Shown here one piece after another: positions 33,585-43,292 of a stretch of DNA of 64,000 nt (positions are counted from its first letter, which is position 1; each line of letters starts with the position of its first letter). The position numbers and the translations under genes are program-made. This stretch comes from Nostoc sp. MS1 (lineage in GTDB: Bacteria; Cyanobacteriota; Cyanobacteriia; Cyanobacteriales; Nostocaceae): NCBI RefSeq assembly GCF_019976755.1, contig NZ_AP023441.1:434001-498000 (forward strand), in the 5' to 3' direction. The notes beneath the pieces are model-generated. The model worked only from the letters and a program-made list of their open reading frames with translations. It had not been told where the DNA came from and ran no database searches.

Positions 33585-34325
33585 TTAAGCAATTCCACCA
33601 TTGACGCGGATATTTTGCCCAGTGATCCAGCGTGCTTCATTACTAGCAAGAAACGCGACTACATCGGCTATTTCTTGCACATCTCCCAATCTACCAAAGG
33701 CTGCCATTTGACTAAGGCGATCAATTTGTTCTTGGGTTTTGCCTTCTCGAAACAGTTCTGTATCGGTGGGACCGGGGGAAATGACATTAACTGCAATCCC
33801 TTTTGCACCTAATTCTTTTGCTAAGACTCGTGATATCTGTTCTACAGCGCCTTTAGTGGCTACATAAGCACTATAAGTAGGTAGCATCATGGCTGTGGTA
33901 GATGACGATATGTTAATAATTCGTCCACCTTCATTCATGTGGATTGCTGCTTGTTGGCAGGCAAAATAAGTTCCTTTAACATTGATTGCATAGATTTTAT
34001 CAAATTCTTCTTCGGTGACCTGACCAATTGGCTTATACATGGCGGTTCCGGCATTATTTACCAAAATATCCACTCGGCCAAAGTGAGAGATTGTTTTCTC
34101 AAAAAGCTGTTGGATGTCAGGTACTTTACTCACATCTGCTTGTATAGCAATAGCCTCTACTCCTAACTTCTCTATCTCTGCAACAACTTCCTTGGCTTTG
34201 TCTACATTCCCAGCATAATTAACGACTATGGATAAACCTTTCGCTGCTAATGTAAGAGCGATCGCTCGTCCAATTCCCCGCGAAGCACCAGTAACAATAG
34301 CCACTTTTCCTTGATTTGCTGCCAT
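33585..34325 (-). CDS. SDR-family oxidoreductase (FabG-like)
   Basis: A 246-aa classical short-chain dehydrogenase/reductase. It has the TGASRGIGRAIAL cofactor loop, NNAGTAMYKPIG, catalytic Ser in ISSSTTAM, and YSAYVATKGAVEQ (YxxxK). The Arg-rich NADPH site residue is not clear, as VVNYAGNVDKAKE starts the second strand. Substrate is unknown, and FabG-like proteins outside fatty-acid clusters act on many carbonyls. It lies 116 bp downstream of the RND pump gene on the same strand, and the two are separated by an STRR. Confidence 0.9.
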   Translation of the reverse strand: MAANQGKVAIVTGASRGIGRAIALTLAAKGLSIVVNYAGNVDKAKEVVAEIEKLGVEAIAIQADVSKVPDIQQLFEKTISHFGRVDILVNNAGTAMYKPIGQVTEEEFDKIYAINVKGTYFACQQAAIHMNEGGRIINISSSTTAMMLPTYSAYVATKGAVEQISRVLAKELGAKGIAVNVISPGPTDTELFREGKTQEQIDRLSQMAAFGRLGDVQEIADVVAFLASNEARWITGQNIRVNGGIA

Positions 34326-34347
34326 ATTAATGAACTCCTAAAAATAA

Positions 34348-34441
34348 ATGGGGAGTGGGGAGAGATGAGGAAGTGGGGGGAGTAGGGGGAGTAGGGGGAG
34401 AAATTTTAATTATCTTGTCTCCCTCATCTCCCCCCTCTCTC
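34348..34441. repeat. GGGGAGT-type STRR foldback downstream of RND gene
   Basis: Purine-rich heptamers (GGGGAGTGGGGAGA, GGGGGAGTAGGGGGAGTAGG) are followed by a pyrimidine-rich complement (TCTCCCTCATCTCCCCCC), so the transcript of either strand can fold back. It lies between the SDR and RND genes. Confidence 0.7.
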
Positions 34442-37400
34442 TTACCTATGACTACTTGAAGGAACCTTATCATCAAGACTAGGTTCTAACGATAAACGCT
34501 CAGGGTGACGACGGAAGCGATCGCGGATTTTGCTAATAATGATGTACAGGATGGGAACAACAAACAAACTCAATGCCGTTGAGACAATCATCCCACCCGC
34601 AACGGCTGTACCCAAGGATTTCCTACTTGCTGCACCTGCACCTATGGGGTTAATCAATGGCCAAACGCCCAGGATGAAGGATAAGGAAGTCATGAGAATA
34701 GGACGCAAGCGTTCTTCTGATGCTTGGATGGCGGCTTTGATAATTGGTAGACCGCGATCGCGTAATTGGTTGGCAAATTCCACAATCAAAATCGCGTTTT
34801 TACTAGCCAAACCAATCAACATTACTAAACCAACTTGGCAAAAGACATCATTACTCAAACCACGCGCCCATTGAGCTGCTAACGCACCCAAAATTGCCAA
34901 AGGAACTGAGAACATAATAATCATTGGATCAACGTAGTTCTCATATTGAGCCGCCAACACAAGGAAGACGAACAATAGCCCTAATCCAAAAATTAAGGGT
35001 GCTTGACCACCAGATTCTTTCTCCTCAGCCGTAATACCCGACCATTCGTAACCCATACTGGCGGGTAAAACTTCTTTGGCCAAATTTTCCATAGCTGTAG
35101 TTGCTTGACCAGAACTATAACCAGGAGCAGCCGAACCGTTGATTGTAATTGAGCGATATAAGTTGTAGTGGTTGATTGTTTGCGCCCCTGTTGAGGGAGT
35201 AATTTTCACCAGATTGCTCAGGGAAATCATTTGATTATTGGCAGAGCGGACATATAATTTACCGATATCTTCAGGGTTAGCGCGGAATGGCGCATCTGCT
35301 TGTACGTATACTCGGTAAGTCCTCTGCTGTAAATTGAAGTCGTTGACATAGCGCGAACCCAAGTAAGATTGCAGAGTATTGAACACATCGTCTACATCAA
35401 CTTGTAGAGCCTTGGCTTTGTTACGGTCTATGTCAATAAACATTTGGGGTGTATTAGCACTAAATGTACTAAATACAGCCTGTAAACCTGGAGTCTGATT
35501 ACCACGCATCATGATTTGCCCCATGACTTGCAGCAGGTTATCTAAACCACTGTTACCGGCTCTATCTTGCAGTTGAAATTCAAAACCGCCGAAACTGCCT
35601 AAACCGCTAATTGCAGGAGGACTAACTGGAAAAATTCTCGCTTCGGTAATGCTAGAGAAGGTTCCTGCTAGTTTACCAATAATTTCTTGTGCTGATTGTC
35701 CTGGGCCTTGGCGTTCATCCCAAGGACGGAGTGTCGTAAAGATTACACCACTGTTGGCACTGTTACCACTAAAGCTAAAGCCACCAATCGCAAAAGTACC
35801 GGTTACTTCTGGTAATTTGAGGATTTCCTTCTCTACCTGAGCCATGACTTTGCTCGTATAGTTGAGGGAAACTCCTTCTGGGCCTTGAATAATGGTGATG
35901 AAATAACCTTGGTCTTCGTCAGGGATAAATGCTGTAGGTACGCTGACATAGACCCATCCTGTCAATCCTAGCGAGACAAGGAATAATAGGACAACGATCG
36001 CTCTAAACCTGACAAGGAAATTGAGCGATCGCTCGTATCCCCGGCGTACCCAATCCAAGAACCTATTCACTTGGTGAAAAATCCAGCCTAGCCAACCGCG
36101 CGGTTTCTGTCCTGGACGCAGTAGTAAGGCTGAGAGCGAAGGTGTCAGGGTAATAGCTAAAAAGGTGGAAATGACCATTGAAAAAGCAATGGTTAATGCA
36201 AACTGTTTATATATCTGCCCTGTAGTACCTGGGAAAAAGGCAACAGGAACAAACACCGCAATCAACACTAAGGAAGTGGCAATTACTGCCCCAAATAGTT
36301 CTCGCATGGACTCAGAGGCCGCCTGACGCGGTGACATCCCCTCGTCCTCAATTAAGCGAGAAATATTTTCCACCACAACGATCGCATCATCCACTACTAA
36401 CCCTGTGGCTAATGTCAAACCAAACAAGGTCAAGGTATTAATCGAAAATCCAAAAACCTTAATAAAAGCAAAAGTCCCAATTAAGGTTAGAGGAATGGTA
36501 ATTACAGGAATAAGTGTGGTACGCCAGTCCTGCAAGAAGATAAAAATTACCAAAACAACTAAAACTAAAGCTTCAACTAGTGTCTTGACTACTTCTGCAA
36601 GGGATTCTTCTACAAATAGAGTCGTATCAAAAGCTACTTGATACTTCAACCCTGGAGGGAAGCTTTGCGCCAGTCTAGCCATTTCGGCTTTGACTGCTTT
36701 GGCGACATCTAGAGCGTTACTTCCTGGGGTAGGGAATATACCTATACCTACACCCTCATTACCTCTAAATCTGAGAAACGAACTATAATTTTCTGCCCCC
36801 AATTCTGCCCGACCAACATCCTTGAGTTTGATCAGTGAGCCATTAGCTCCAGTTTTGATCACCATGTCCGCAAACTCTGTTGCGTCCGTGAGTCTACCGC
36901 GAGCCTGGAGGTCAATTTGATACATTTGGTCTGGTAGGGACGGCTGCTGCCCAATTTGCCCCACCCCTACCTGGAGGTTTTGTTCGTTGATAGCATCAAT
37001 CACATCTTGGGCTGTGAGGTTACGGCTGGCTAGGCGATTGGGGTCAAGCCACAAGCGCATCGCATAGCGACGTTCCCCAAAAATCCGCGCTTCAGCCACA
37101 CCATCAAGCCGTTTAAGGGCATCTACTATATATTGGTCAGCGTAGTTACTTAAAAATACAGTGTCATATTCTTGTTGGTCGGTATACAATCCCATTGCCA
37201 ACAAGATATTGTTAGACTGTTTGCTGACTGTGACACCAGTACGCTGCACCGTTTCCGGTAACTGAGGTTGAGCTATCGATACACGGTTCTGTACATCGAC
37301 TGCGGCAATATCTTTGTCCCGTGATGGGTCAAAGGTGATGGTAATTGTACTAGTACCAGAGTTACTACTGCTGGAGGTCATGTACTTCATACCTTGAACG

Positions 37401-37615
37401 CCGTTAATTTGACGCTCTAAGATACTCGTCACCGTATTTTCGACAACTTCCGCACTAGCACCAACGTAGTTAGCATTGACAATAATTTGCGTTGGACTAA
37501 TTTCTGGATAGCGATCGGTAGGTAGAGTAGGTATACTGATCGCACCTACCAGCAAAATAATAATGGCGCAGACACTTGTAAATACAGGTCGCCTGATAAA
37601 GAAGTCAACAAACAT
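34442..37615 (-). CDS. RND (HAE1/AcrB) multidrug efflux transporter
   Basis: A 1057-aa proton-driven inner-membrane pump. It has twelve membrane segments and two large periplasmic loops. The family motifs are FFIRRPVFTSVCAIIILLVG at the start, TNFxxxD-like proton relay GLVVDDAIVVVENI (Asp-Asp) in helix 4, and GLASKNAILIVEFANQLRD (Lys) in helix 10. It forms a trimer with the MFP adaptor encoded directly upstream and an outer-membrane TolC-type channel that is not in this window. The intact gene here contrasts with the broken RND fragment at 14.5 kb. Substrate is not predictable. Confidence 0.96.
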   Translation of the reverse strand: MFVDFFIRRPVFTSVCAIIILLVGAISIPTLPTDRYPEISPTQIIVNANYVGASAEVVENTVTSILERQINGVQGMKYMTSSSSNSGTSTITITFDPSRDKDIAAVDVQNRVSIAQPQLPETVQRTGVTVSKQSNNILLAMGLYTDQQEYDTVFLSNYADQYIVDALKRLDGVAEARIFGERRYAMRLWLDPNRLASRNLTAQDVIDAINEQNLQVGVGQIGQQPSLPDQMYQIDLQARGRLTDATEFADMVIKTGANGSLIKLKDVGRAELGAENYSSFLRFRGNEGVGIGIFPTPGSNALDVAKAVKAEMARLAQSFPPGLKYQVAFDTTLFVEESLAEVVKTLVEALVLVVLVIFIFLQDWRTTLIPVITIPLTLIGTFAFIKVFGFSINTLTLFGLTLATGLVVDDAIVVVENISRLIEDEGMSPRQAASESMRELFGAVIATSLVLIAVFVPVAFFPGTTGQIYKQFALTIAFSMVISTFLAITLTPSLSALLLRPGQKPRGWLGWIFHQVNRFLDWVRRGYERSLNFLVRFRAIVVLLFLVSLGLTGWVYVSVPTAFIPDEDQGYFITIIQGPEGVSLNYTSKVMAQVEKEILKLPEVTGTFAIGGFSFSGNSANSGVIFTTLRPWDERQGPGQSAQEIIGKLAGTFSSITEARIFPVSPPAISGLGSFGGFEFQLQDRAGNSGLDNLLQVMGQIMMRGNQTPGLQAVFSTFSANTPQMFIDIDRNKAKALQVDVDDVFNTLQSYLGSRYVNDFNLQQRTYRVYVQADAPFRANPEDIGKLYVRSANNQMISLSNLVKITPSTGAQTINHYNLYRSITINGSAAPGYSSGQATTAMENLAKEVLPASMGYEWSGITAEEKESGGQAPLIFGLGLLFVFLVLAAQYENYVDPMIIMFSVPLAILGALAAQWARGLSNDVFCQVGLVMLIGLASKNAILIVEFANQLRDRGLPIIKAAIQASEERLRPILMTSLSFILGVWPLINPIGAGAASRKSLGTAVAGGMIVSTALSLFVVPILYIIISKIRDRFRRHPERLSLEPSLDDKVPSSSHR

Positions 37616-37724
37616 GGAATTTTAGGGAGTGGGGAATGGTGAGTGGGGAGTGGTGAGTGGGTAATGGGTAATGGGAAGAAGATTTCCTTCTCTACCCCTA
37701 CTCCCTACTCCCCACTCCCTTTTA
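37616..37724. repeat. GGGGAGTG/TCCCCACTCC STRR foldback between pump subunits
   Basis: A heptamer array (GGAGTGGGGAATGGTGAGTG, then a GTGGGTAATGGGTAATGGG stretch) at 37620-37670 is matched by the complement CCCTACTCCCTACTCCCCAC at about 37695-37724. It lies in the 109-bp operon gap, with no separate gene. Confidence 0.75.
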
Positions 37725-39041
37725 CTAAGATTCAGGAACAATAGGAACGCCATCACGTAGGTTTAGCAGTCCTGACGTAATGATTGTGTCATTGGGCTGT
37801 AGTCCTGAGATGACTTGGTAATTATTGCCTCTGATGTCGCCTAGTTGCACTCGCTTTTGCCGCGCTACTAGTTGGGAATTTCCTTGGGGTGATTTTTCCG
37901 TTTGTGTTACATAAACAAAAGTTTCCCCCGCTATGCGAGTAACGGCTGTGGTTGGGACTAAAACTCCTGTACGTTGACTCCAAATAATCCTTGCCCGTAC
38001 TAGTTGGTCTGCTCTTAGTTGACCATTTGTGTTGTTATACAAGGCTTTTACCAGAATGGATTGTGTATCATTACTGGCATTGGGAGCGATGAAAAATACT
38101 CTACTATTCCCTATTACTTGACCTTGGGTGTTCATAATCTCTACAGGCATTCCCTGACGTAATTGGGGGCCTCGTTCTAGTGGAACAGAGATATTAACTT
38201 CTAGAGGTCGGTTTTGTGTGATGGTTAATAAAGGTGTGGAAGTATTAACAAAATCACCTATTTTGACTGGGATATTACCTACAGTGCCTTCAAAGGGAGC
38301 GGTGATTCTGTAATACTGGAGTTGAACTTGTTGTTGTTCGGTGTTGGCTTGGGCTTGTTGTATGGATTTTTGTGCCTGAGCTATAGTAGCTCTTTGGGCT
38401 TGAATTCTAGATTCTATGGCGTTGAGATTCGCTTTAGCTGTGGCTAATCTGTTAGCATACTGCTCTTTGGTTTGTCTAGATACTGCCCCTTGATCAGCCA
38501 AGCTGGTATACCTGTCGTAATCCTGCTGATTTAATTGCACATCAGCAACATTGGATAATCTTTCCGCTTCTAAAGATTTCAGGGTAGCTTGAGCATTTAA
38601 TAATTCCGCTTGGGCTGCTTGGGTTGCAGCATTATTACCGGTGACGGCTGCTTGTTGCTGTCTAGGGTCGATTTGAATGACGGCTGCACCAGATGCGATC
38701 GCATCTCCAGATCGCACAAATATCTGGCTAACTTGCCCCTGTACTCTCGGCTGGAGCGTTACAGAACGCCGAGACTCTAAAGTAGCAACAAAATCTGTAC
38801 TTTCTTCTATAGTGCCGACTTGTATCGGTGATGTCTTGACTCTTACCCCTGGCGGTTGAGCATTAGCATTAGGAGGTGGGCTTGCTGGAGTAAGTAACCG
38901 CCAAGCTATAGCTGCTCCACCCCCTAATATTAAGATGGCAGCTAACAATAACCAAGGCCACCGTTGTTGCTTAGGAGGTAACTCACGGGATACCTGGGGA
39001 ATACTGTCCTGAAAATCAGTTTGAGGCTCAGGGGATGACAT
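37725..39041 (-). CDS. RND efflux membrane-fusion protein (AcrA-like)
   Basis: A 438-aa periplasmic adaptor. One N-terminal membrane anchor (about 28-48) is followed by lipoyl and beta-barrel parts (LQPRVQGQVSQIFVRSGDAIASGAAVIQID), a Gln/Ala-rich hairpin (residues about 135-235) of two antiparallel coiled-coil helices, and a beta-barrel near LEVNISVPLERGPQLRQGMP with the C-terminal membrane-proximal domain. It links the AcrB-like pump to the outer membrane. The pump gene follows 109 bp downstream in the same operon. Confidence 0.95.
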   Translation of the reverse strand: MSSPEPQTDFQDSIPQVSRELPPKQQRWPWLLLAAILILGGGAAIAWRLLTPASPPPNANAQPPGVRVKTSPIQVGTIEESTDFVATLESRRSVTLQPRVQGQVSQIFVRSGDAIASGAAVIQIDPRQQQAAVTGNNAATQAAQAELLNAQATLKSLEAERLSNVADVQLNQQDYDRYTSLADQGAVSRQTKEQYANRLATAKANLNAIESRIQAQRATIAQAQKSIQQAQANTEQQQVQLQYYRITAPFEGTVGNIPVKIGDFVNTSTPLLTITQNRPLEVNISVPLERGPQLRQGMPVEIMNTQGQVIGNSRVFFIAPNASNDTQSILVKALYNNTNGQLRADQLVRARIIWSQRTGVLVPTTAVTRIAGETFVYVTQTEKSPQGNSQLVARQKRVQLGDIRGNNYQVISGLQPNDTIITSGLLNLRDGVPIVPES

Positions 39042-39508
39042 GGCTTACAGCGAACCTTAGAGCTAATTTTTTAAATAAAACAAGGATTGATATGTTGGCG
39101 CTAAAAACTATTAATTTTGCATGAAGTCACAGAAAAAATTTTGTGTTAGCTCATCCAAAATATACTCTTTTTATGATTTCGCCAATCTACCTTAAGGTGG
39201 GTGATTAAATCTAGGTTACAAATATTGAGTAGGTATTGTCTTTTCCATTATTGCGGAAATTATTCTAATCTTGCGGTCATTTTGTAATGTTCTAGTTAAT
39301 CACTAATATAAAACCATACTGAGATTTTGTAAAAAATAAATTTACTAACTATATATTAGTCATGAAAAATTATTTGATGAGTTAGAAAAAATCTTGAGAT
39401 AAATCAGAAAAAGTCATTTTTTTATAACAAACAAATGAGGAATGTCATTGATCATTAGTCATTAGTCATTAGTTTTTCTCCTCATCTCCCTCATCTCCCC
39501 CTACTCCT
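39042..39508. other. Upstream region of efflux operon
   Basis: A 467-bp AT-rich gap between the MFP start and the LysR gene's stop, both on the minus strand. It should hold the efflux promoter. A run of TCATTAG heptamers (39452-39472) and pyrimidine-rich STRR units (39478-39535) lie at its left-hand end. I see no clear operator. Confidence 0.5.
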
Positions 39509-39535
39509 TCATCTCCCCCCACTCCCCACTTCCTG
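39478..39535. repeat. Pyrimidine STRR units at the end of the LysR gene
   Basis: Degenerate heptamers (CTCCTCATCTCCCTCATCTC, then CCCCTACTCC and CCCCACTCCCCACTTCC) overlap the last codons of the LysR gene. On its coding strand they supply the tail EVGSGGR and stop. Confidence 0.7.
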
Positions 39536-40456
39536 CAACAACATCTCCTCGAAAACCTTAGAAAGTCCAGTTTGAAAACGTTGACGATGTTTGAGTTTGT
39601 AGAATGGGCGAATAATTTGGGCGTTAATATTCTTCTCGTTTCTGTCATCTATCACACGAATTGCCCGTAGAGTTCCTAATTGAATTTCTTTTTGTACCAT
39701 CAATTCGGAAATACCAATTGCACCTACACCTGATTCAATGGCAGCCTTGGTCATTTCTCCACTATTGAATACTAAAATGACGTTCAATTCGCTTAAGTTA
39801 ATCCCCCAATTTTGTAAAGCTTCTTCAAAGCGCTGTTGCGTTCCAGAACCAGGTTCTCGCATTACCCAAGGAGTTTGAGTTAGTTCGCCGATTTCTATTT
39901 CTTGTTTTTCAAACCAAGGATGATTTTTGCCGACGACAATTTGTAGGCGATCGCTACCAATAATTTCGTATTCTAGATTATTCTGTAATTCTGCTTTAAC
40001 ATCACCTTCCACCAAACCCAAATCAAACTGTCCCATTGCTGTACCCACAGAAATAGTCTCTGCATTAGCTAGAGTACAGTTAACCGTAATACCTGGGTAT
40101 TTACTTTTAAATTCACTAATCTTACTCGGTAGCCAATAGTTACCAATGGTGAGGCTTGACCCTAATTTCAATTCTCCTCGTTGCAGATTATTCAATTCTC
40201 GTAATCCCCGTTCAGTTAGCCTCACTTGGTCGAGAATTTTCTTTGCTTCTATTTGTAATAACTTCCCCGCCTCCGCAATTTCGATGTGGCGACCAATACG
40301 GTGAAACAGTTTCACCCCGTATTCCTGCTCTAAGTTATGAATTGCAGCACTAACGGCGGGTTGAGTAATATAAAGCTCCTCTGCTGCACGGGTAAAGTGT
40401 AAATGTTCTGCAACGGCGAGAAAGATTTTTAGCTGTTCAAGTGTCATTCCTGCCAT
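39509..40456 (-). CDS. LysR-family transcriptional regulator
   Basis: A 315-aa regulator. The N-terminal winged HTH reads LEQLKIFLAVAEHLHFTRAA and ELYITQPAVSAAIHNLEQ, and an effector-binding domain follows (about 95-300). The likely first residue is the second Met (MTLEQLK), giving 312 aa. The C-terminus EVGSGGR is encoded by an STRR, so the native tail may have been replaced. The nearest possible target is the efflux operon on the same strand, but CysB-like sulfur or RbcR-like carbon roles also fit; nothing in the sequence settles it. Confidence 0.9.
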   Translation of the reverse strand: MAGMTLEQLKIFLAVAEHLHFTRAAEELYITQPAVSAAIHNLEQEYGVKLFHRIGRHIEIAEAGKLLQIEAKKILDQVRLTERGLRELNNLQRGELKLGSSLTIGNYWLPSKISEFKSKYPGITVNCTLANAETISVGTAMGQFDLGLVEGDVKAELQNNLEYEIIGSDRLQIVVGKNHPWFEKQEIEIGELTQTPWVMREPGSGTQQRFEEALQNWGINLSELNVILVFNSGEMTKAAIESGVGAIGISELMVQKEIQLGTLRAIRVIDDRNEKNINAQIIRPFYKLKHRQRFQTGLSKVFEEMLLQEVGSGGR

Positions 40457-41118
40457 TTTGTATATCTCTAAAACCTGTTGTCAAAAAGCTTCCTACGGAA
40501 CACTATGCGAATAATTAGTTTAAAACTTGGATTTTGATGAATTTAGAAGATTGTATCCTTTACTACTTTTGTCGAAACTTATAACTTGTATTTATCATTT
40601 TGACAAAGAAAAGCATTTGCTCCTATCGATTAGGTTGTCTAAAGTATAAATCAATCCAGCTTGAGACACCAGCCTTTAGTAATAAAGACAAATTTTATCT
40701 GTCTTAACTAGAATGTCATGCTGAAAAATAACACTTTCTGAATTAGAAATAAAGGATATCCATACAATGAACAGATAAATTGATTGTTATAGAAACTTAA
40801 CTTTTAATTCTTTTAGCTGTGATTACTAGTGAGCTATTTTTGTGGATTTTTAATATGAATAATCAGCTATCACATAGAGAGCGTAAGAGTTGGTAATTAG
40901 TAATAAGCGCAGTTCAAATAGATAAGCACTAATAAATACACACACAATTAATGCACCTACGCAAAAGCTTATGGTTCAATACATTGGGATTTTATCTCGA
41001 TAGGTGAACAGTAAAATCCAGGGATATATTTTAGATTTTTTAGTTTGGCTATTTTTAAATTACTGCATTCATCGTACTTGTTTTACAAACATATCTGCAT
41101 TAAAATAAAACTTGCAAA
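40457..41118. other. Gene-free region between LysR and DUF202 genes
   Basis: A 662-bp AT-rich divergent gap (about 30% GC by eye) carrying the promoters of both flanking genes. No frame above a few dozen codons has a ribosome-binding site, and no repeat or hairpin stands out. Confidence 0.4.
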
Positions 41119-41676
41119 ATGAGTAAACAAAATAAATATTTCTTGAGAGCGCGAGTATCTAACCCGTGGCAGATTATTTGGAAAGATATTTGCCGTTATT
41201 CTGCTGTTTTGGGAAGGAAAGCCTCCTTGATTATCAGGGAATTATTGATGTTATTAAAGCCAAAAAATACAGAAGAACTAGAAGAGAAAAAAAAGGCGGC
41301 AAGATTAAATCCGTCAAGAGTACGTGATCATTTAGCAAACGAACGTACTTACTTAGCTTGGATGCGAACAGGGATAGCCCTTTTAGGTTTTGGTGTTGTG
41401 ATTGTGCGTTTACGTGCTTTTCAACCACCCCTAGTCCCTCGTCCTGGTAATGGCTGGAAATTAGGTTTAGTTTTTTCTTTGGTAGGTTTACTCACTGTGT
41501 GGTTATCAACAGGGCATTATTTTACTGTGCGTCGTGATATCGAGGAAGACACTTACGAACCGGCAGACCGTTGGATAATTCTTTTTAGCCTAGCTGTGAT
41601 GCTTTTGGGTGCTGGGGTTGTTTATTTTGTGTTTACAAGTCCTTTAGATCCCCTCAGTCCCGTTATCCCGGAGTAA
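41119..41676 (+). CDS. DUF202 (YidH-like) membrane protein
   Basis: A 185-aa protein with a basic N-terminal region and three membrane segments. The DUF202 signature RVRDHLANERTYLAWMRTGIALLGFG is complete at about residues 67-92. An in-frame ATG at 41248 (MLLKPKNTEELEEKKKAARL) would give a 142-aa product of more usual length; which start is used is uncertain. The function of the family is unknown. Confidence 0.85.
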   Translation: MSKQNKYFLRARVSNPWQIIWKDICRYSAVLGRKASLIIRELLMLLKPKNTEELEEKKKAARLNPSRVRDHLANERTYLAWMRTGIALLGFGVVIVRLRAFQPPLVPRPGNGWKLGLVFSLVGLLTVWLSTGHYFTVRRDIEEDTYEPADRWIILFSLAVMLLGAGVVYFVFTSPLDPLSPVIPE

Positions 41677-41976
41677 TTATAAAGTCAGTTGTCAGTTGTC
41701 CATTGTCATTGGTCAATAGTCCATAGTCCATAGTCAAAAGGTAGGATTCAGTTGACAGGAGGCAGAATTTTTGATTTTTGATTTTTGAATTGATTTCTCC
41801 CTCTCCCCCGTCTCCCTACTTTCCGCAAAAGGAAGTAGGGAGTTTTCTAATTGACTTCGTACTTATTACTTATTTACGCTTATAGCCCTACTTTCAGAGT
41901 TAACATTACGATACAGATGTATCCTCTGGAGCATTGTGACACGTAATAATAATATATTCTTGCTGCTTTTAACGCT
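41677..41976. other. STRR-rich gap upstream of sigma-like gene
   Basis: CCATAGT/TCAGTTG heptamers occupy about 41683-41740. A short symmetric GATACAGATGTATC lies at 41911-41924, about 52 bp before the frame opening at 41977 and could be an operator. No gene is present. Confidence 0.45.
41683..41740. repeat. STRR heptamers (CCATAGT family)
   Basis: Heptamer steps such as GTCAGTTGTCCATTGTCATT and AATAGTCCATAGTCCATAGT fill 58 bp. The same units occur at 32155-32220. Confidence 0.7.
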
Positions 41977-42654
41977 TTGTTGCCTTCTTCGCCAACGATG
42001 ATTATGGTTGAATTTGATGAACAGCTACGCTGCTTAGTTACCCAAGCCTGTGGACATCCACCCGGAAGCCCTCAGCGTCAAAAGCTGCTCACGCAAATTA
42101 TTCGCTTGACTTCCCGTAAACTTTGGAGAGAAAACACCTCATACTATCAAGACGCACTGCAACAAACTTGGTTGTATTTTTGTCGCAATGTTTGTGAAGG
42201 TTTGACAGGACAGAAGTATGATCCTACCTATGGTAGTGTGATTACCTGGTTAAACGCCTATTTAAAGCGCAGGTTACAAGACTTTTACCTCAACCAGAAC
42301 AAAGAACAAGCGACAACAGTACCTTTAAGAGTCCGCCAATCTAAATCAGGTGACAGTAGTGAAGTTATTGATCCTGTAGAAAATTTGGCTGCTGCGCCCG
42401 AAGCACCACCAATTTTGGAGGAGTTGGAAACTTGGGTAAATACAGACTCAAGTGGAGAACTACGCGGGACTCATGTTAAAGGCCGTCCTGATGTAAACTG
42501 TCAGGTACTAATCCTCAAACGCTTACCCCCTGAAGTGAGTTGGAAAGACTTGTCTGAGCAATTTGGACTACCTATTCCCACCTTGAGTAGTTTCTATCAA
42601 CGTCAGTGTTTACCACGGTTAAAGAAATTTGCTGAGTCAGAAGGTTTAATTTAA
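41977..42654 (+). CDS. ECF-like sigma-70 family protein
   Basis: A 225-aa protein, probably starting at the internal MIMVEFDEQ (41998). An N-terminal region reads as a degenerate sigma region 2 (KLWRENTSYYQDALQQTWLYF, YGSVITWLNAYLKRRLQDFY), a variable linker follows, and region 4 is an HTH (VLILKRLPPEVSWKDLSEQF, GLPIPTLSSFYQRQCLPRLKKF). This is the layout of a small sigma factor, and similar cyanobacterial proteins carry that label. There is no adjacent anti-sigma gene. The function call is moderate, because region 2 is weak. Confidence 0.6.
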   Translation: MLPSSPTMIMVEFDEQLRCLVTQACGHPPGSPQRQKLLTQIIRLTSRKLWRENTSYYQDALQQTWLYFCRNVCEGLTGQKYDPTYGSVITWLNAYLKRRLQDFYLNQNKEQATTVPLRVRQSKSGDSSEVIDPVENLAAAPEAPPILEELETWVNTDSSGELRGTHVKGRPDVNCQVLILKRLPPEVSWKDLSEQFGLPIPTLSSFYQRQCLPRLKKFAESEGLI

Positions 42655-42795
42655 AAATTAACTAATAAATCTTGGCGGCAAATAAATAAGTGTAGAGATT
42701 CACAAATATACGTCCCTATATAAATCTATTTGTCGCCTTTTTTTTAATGGCTATTCTGGTTTCAATTTACTGAAATGAAGTATATATAGCAGATT

Positions 42796-42827
42796 GCGAT
42801 CGCCAATGGCGGGGCGTAGCCCATCGC
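42796..42827. repeat. HIP1-containing dispersed 32-bp repeat (intergenic copy)
   Basis: The intergenic copy of the element found in the WD40 gene at 1531-1562, in the opposite orientation, with 29 of 32 positions the same. It begins GCGATCGCC and ends AGCCCATCGC, and lies 68 bp before the ParD gene. Confidence 0.75.
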
Positions 42828-42894
42828 GCCAATATAGTCACAGATAGGGAGAATCAGCGTAAAATTTATATAAGGTCAAATAGCATAATCAATT

Positions 42895-43161
42895 ATGAAT
42901 ATCCACATTCGGCCGGAACTAGAAAAAATTATCCAAGCGCAAATTGCAACTGGTAGATATGATACTGCTGAAAATGTAATTAGTAAAGCTTTAAAGTTAC
43001 TTTTAGAGTGGGATAAAGGTTATCAAGAGTGGGTAAATGAAACAAAGGAAAAAGTTGATATTGCTATTAAGCAATTGGATAGAGGGGAAGGTATTGATGG
43101 AGAGGTTGTAATTGAACAGTTACGAAATAAGTTGCGTCAAGCCAGAGAAACGCAAGGATGA
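42895..43161 (+). CDS. ParD-family antitoxin
   Basis: An 88-aa protein. The N-terminal ribbon-helix-helix (MNIHIRPELEKIIQAQIATG and YDTAENVISKALKLLLE) binds DNA, and the C-terminal part (KVDIAIKQLDRGEGIDGE) masks the toxin. It is a type II antitoxin of the ParD family. Its stop overlaps the start of a ParE toxin reading frame (ATGA at 43158-43161) as in intact modules, but that toxin is truncated. Confidence 0.88.
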   Translation: MNIHIRPELEKIIQAQIATGRYDTAENVISKALKLLLEWDKGYQEWVNETKEKVDIAIKQLDRGEGIDGEVVIEQLRNKLRQARETQG

Positions 43162-43292
43162 CAATATATATTATCTTACCTGAAGCCAGTAGAGATTTAG
43201 TAGAAATTATTGATTATTTTGACAATTCACACTCATTCAGGCTTGATATCGAATTCATCATCTTTTCCAATTTCCGTAAAATCTTGAATTAA
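43158..43292 (+). pseudogene. Truncated ParE-like toxin
   Basis: Starting in the ATGA overlap, the frame reads MTIYIILPEASRDLVEIIDY then FDNS, a ParE N-terminus. After about 23 codons it runs into the 3' end of the opposite-strand nuclease gene (stop at 43233) and ends at 43292 as 44 residues of unrelated sequence. The toxin has lost most of its RelE/ParE fold and cannot be active, leaving an orphan antitoxin. The break probably marks the left edge of the inserted segment. Confidence 0.8.

Noticed and set aside
37616..37724. Heptamer arrays considered as CRISPR or iteron sites
   Set aside because: There are no unique spacers and no replication genes; units are STRR heptamers known from Nostoc.
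42796..42827. GC-rich repeat as operator of the ParD gene
   Set aside because: The same element occurs inside a coding sequence at 1531-1562, so it is a dispersed repeat, not a specific operator.
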